In this document: one piece after another, positions 63,054-64,000 of the stretch
Numbering within the stretch: position 1 is the first letter of the stretch
Layout: every line of letters starts with the position of its first letter
From: Planctomycetota bacterium
GTDB taxonomy: Bacteria; Planctomycetota; Planctomycetia; Pirellulales; Pirellulaceae
DNA: 64,000 nt
Direction: 5' to 3'
Assembly: GCA_014381825.1 (NCBI GenBank)
Contig: JACNKX010000107.1
Location: forward strand, 96,485 to 160,484
Notes under the pieces: generated by a model
The model's input: the letters and a program-made list of their open reading frames with translations, nothing else
Told to the model about the DNA's origin: nothing
The model's database searches: none
Position numbers and translations under genes: made by a program

Positions 63054-63431
63054 TTAATACGGCCCGCGGATATAGTTCACACCAAACTGATCTGTATGGC
63101 TGGGAACATTCGGCGTGGGCATCAACGTTTGCCCGCTGCGATAGTCAGCTCCTCCGCCGGGATAGCTGCGTCGGAATTGGGGATAGATTGGTGTCATGGT
63201 GTTTTGTGCAACACCCCATCCCCAACTAGTTTGCATGTGCGCAGTCGGAGGCACGATCAACGCGACTGGCATTCCGGTTGCCGTGTGAGCGTATTGCGAG
63301 TGCCACGACATTCCACGTGCGTGCCTCGCGGCCCAGCGATCCGCTCGACGATCAGCGTTCGCGTTTTCAGCGGTTGCGAAGAGAATCACGAAGCTCGCGG
63401 CGAGCAAGCTGAGTACAAATCTATTCATCAC
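63054..63431 (-). CDS. Small secreted protein, unknown function
   Basis: 125 residues with a signal peptide (FVLSLLAASFVILFATAENA). The mature part is rich in His, Tyr, Gly and Pro (HSQYAHTATGMPVALIVPPT; HMQTSWGWGVAQNTMTPIYP; YPGGGADYRSGQTLMPTPNV). Planctomycetes have several such secreted proteins with VPP.A..QT-like stretches; no function is known. The next gene on the same strand, upstream, encodes another small secreted protein. Confidence 0.75.
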   Translation of the reverse strand: MMNRFVLSLLAASFVILFATAENANADRRADRWAARHARGMSWHSQYAHTATGMPVALIVPPTAHMQTSWGWGVAQNTMTPIYPQFRRSYPGGGADYRSGQTLMPTPNVPSHTDQFGVNYIRGPY

Positions 63432-63463
63432 ACGAATCCTCTCGTGAGCAGGTGTCAGTTCGT

Positions 63464-63817
63464 TTACCAGTAGCGAATGTGAGTCCGGGTCAACCCGCGA
63501 CCTTCATCGTAGTAGCGGTGATACGTTCGCTTGTGCTTGTACAGCATTTCATGTGGCATGAATGGCTGGTACGTGTAGAAGGTGTGCCCGACGTGCGGTG
63601 GCACAGGGCCCGGAGCCATATACATTTGGGCTCCGACAGTGCTACAACTCGGATCGACATAGAAGTTGTAGAACAAGTCGGGTTGGCCATACTCGTGCTG
63701 ACGGCAGGTCGCACAGCTGCATCGTTCGGCCAAGGCCTCGGTCGAGGTTGTCACATCGAGCTGGAAACTTGCCGCGATCGCGATCGAGGCGATCGTGAGT
63801 TGGAATAAGCGAAGCAT
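63464..63817 (-). CDS. Small secreted protein with cysteine pairs, unknown function
   Basis: 117 residues from the ATG at 63817, which has AAGGAG 7 bp upstream. A signal peptide (LFQLTIASIAIAASFQLDVT) is followed by RCSCATCRQHEYGQPDLFYN, DPSCSTVGAQMYMAPGPVPP, VGHTFYTYQPFMPHEMLYKH and KRTYHRYYDEGRGLTRTHIR. The Tyr- and His-rich body with a CSCATC cluster resembles the neighbour at 63054 in composition but not in sequence. It lies 32 bp upstream of that gene on the same strand, so the two likely form a small operon for secreted proteins. Confidence 0.78.
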   Translation of the reverse strand: MLRLFQLTIASIAIAASFQLDVTTSTEALAERCSCATCRQHEYGQPDLFYNFYVDPSCSTVGAQMYMAPGPVPPHVGHTFYTYQPFMPHEMLYKHKRTYHRYYDEGRGLTRTHIRYW

Positions 63818-64000
63818 CGGTTCGCTCCTTGCTGTTTTTGGCGGGGGCGGGGTGGCTTGGGCGGAGCATGCGAGTCGGTGGTCAAGGAATGTTTGGGACC
63901 GGGAACGACGCTCGCAGGTCTCGCCCACGCCTCATTGTGCGGCCCATTCCCAATGGGTCCGGGAGTGATTGTTGTCCCGGTGCCCCCATCGCTTGCCGCA
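63818..64000. other. Window end, no gene seen
   Basis: The last 183 bp are upstream of the secreted-protein pair. A longer frame to 63928 exists but is not signal-like or conserved-looking. No repeat or RNA structure was noticed. Confidence 0.5.

Noticed and set aside
1..64000. tRNA, rRNA, CRISPR arrays, IS elements or prophage
   Set aside because: No cloverleaf-like, rRNA-like, spacer-repeat or transposase/integrase sequence was recognised by eye; a tRNA/ncRNA model search would be needed to exclude small RNAs.

Overview
The window looks like a chromosomal segment of a planctomycete (phylum Planctomycetota, most likely Pirellulales; this placement is inferred from gene content). The main pointers are several families greatly expanded in that group: three DUF1501 proteins, a PSD1/DUF1549/DUF1553 cytochrome c-like protein, a DUF1592-type protein and a DUF1552 protein. 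Others are a HEAT/Hint protein, a membrane protein with a planctomycete-style hydrophobic N-terminus, Gfo/Idh/MocA and sugar-phosphate isomerase/epimerase proteins, and a TIR-WD40 protein. I saw no rRNA, tRNA, CRISPR array, transposase or prophage genes.

Layout. 1-6.4 kb: the start of a PQQ-propeller protein, a Gfo/Idh/MocA oxidoreductase, then a minus-strand cluster (N,N-dimethylformamidase-like protein, acetamidase/formamidase, MFS carrier, amidohydrolase) that reads like an amide-use pathway. 6.5-13.9 kb: a minus-strand MacB-type efflux locus (TolC-like lipoprotein, Cys-rich secreted protein, permease, lipoprotein, HlyD adaptor, ATPase, second permease); the first permease carries an in-frame ochre codon. 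14-23.3 kb: alpha/beta hydrolase, DUF1501, DUF389 protein, a small ACP-like gene with an overlapping membrane-protein gene, a HEAT/Hint gene split by an in-frame TGA, and another DUF1501. 23.3-27.7 kb: small lipoprotein, Zn-motif membrane protein, decayed ADP-ribosylglycohydrolase, GntP permease, zinc-ribbon protein. 28.3-31.4 kb: TIR-TM-WD40 protein. 31.7-32.2 kb: a 130-codon lipoprotein gene with a heavy-metal-associated (HMA) domain, in which both cysteine positions of the metal motif are TGA. A perfect hairpin follows the second TGA, which makes this a strong selenoprotein candidate. 32.2-36.6 kb: thioesterase, isomerase/epimerase, redoxin, five-bladed-propeller-like protein, TadG-like protein. 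36.6-39.1 kb: beta-barrel/beta-helix outer membrane protein. 39.9-47.7 kb: four planctomycete surface/cytochrome-type genes (PSD1, DUF1501, DUF1592, DUF1552). 47.9-57.2 kb: ankyrin protein, AtpZ-like protein, enolase-superfamily enzyme, and a three-gene signalling operon (repeat protein, hybrid kinase, REC-ATPase). 57.2-64 kb: ThDP decarboxylase, two small proteins, ilvC and ilvH, a pentapeptide protein, scpA and two small secreted proteins.

The most interesting item is the candidate double-selenocysteine HMA lipoprotein at 31749-32141. It has a promoter-like sequence upstream, an intact reading frame through both TGA codons, and a terminator just after its final stop. Next are the TIR-WD40 protein, the amide cluster, and a mobile-looking hairpin repeat with two copies 43 kb apart that share a 29-nt identical arm. 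Three other genes are broken by single in-frame stops that do not fall at cysteine positions and look like ordinary decay or sequence error.
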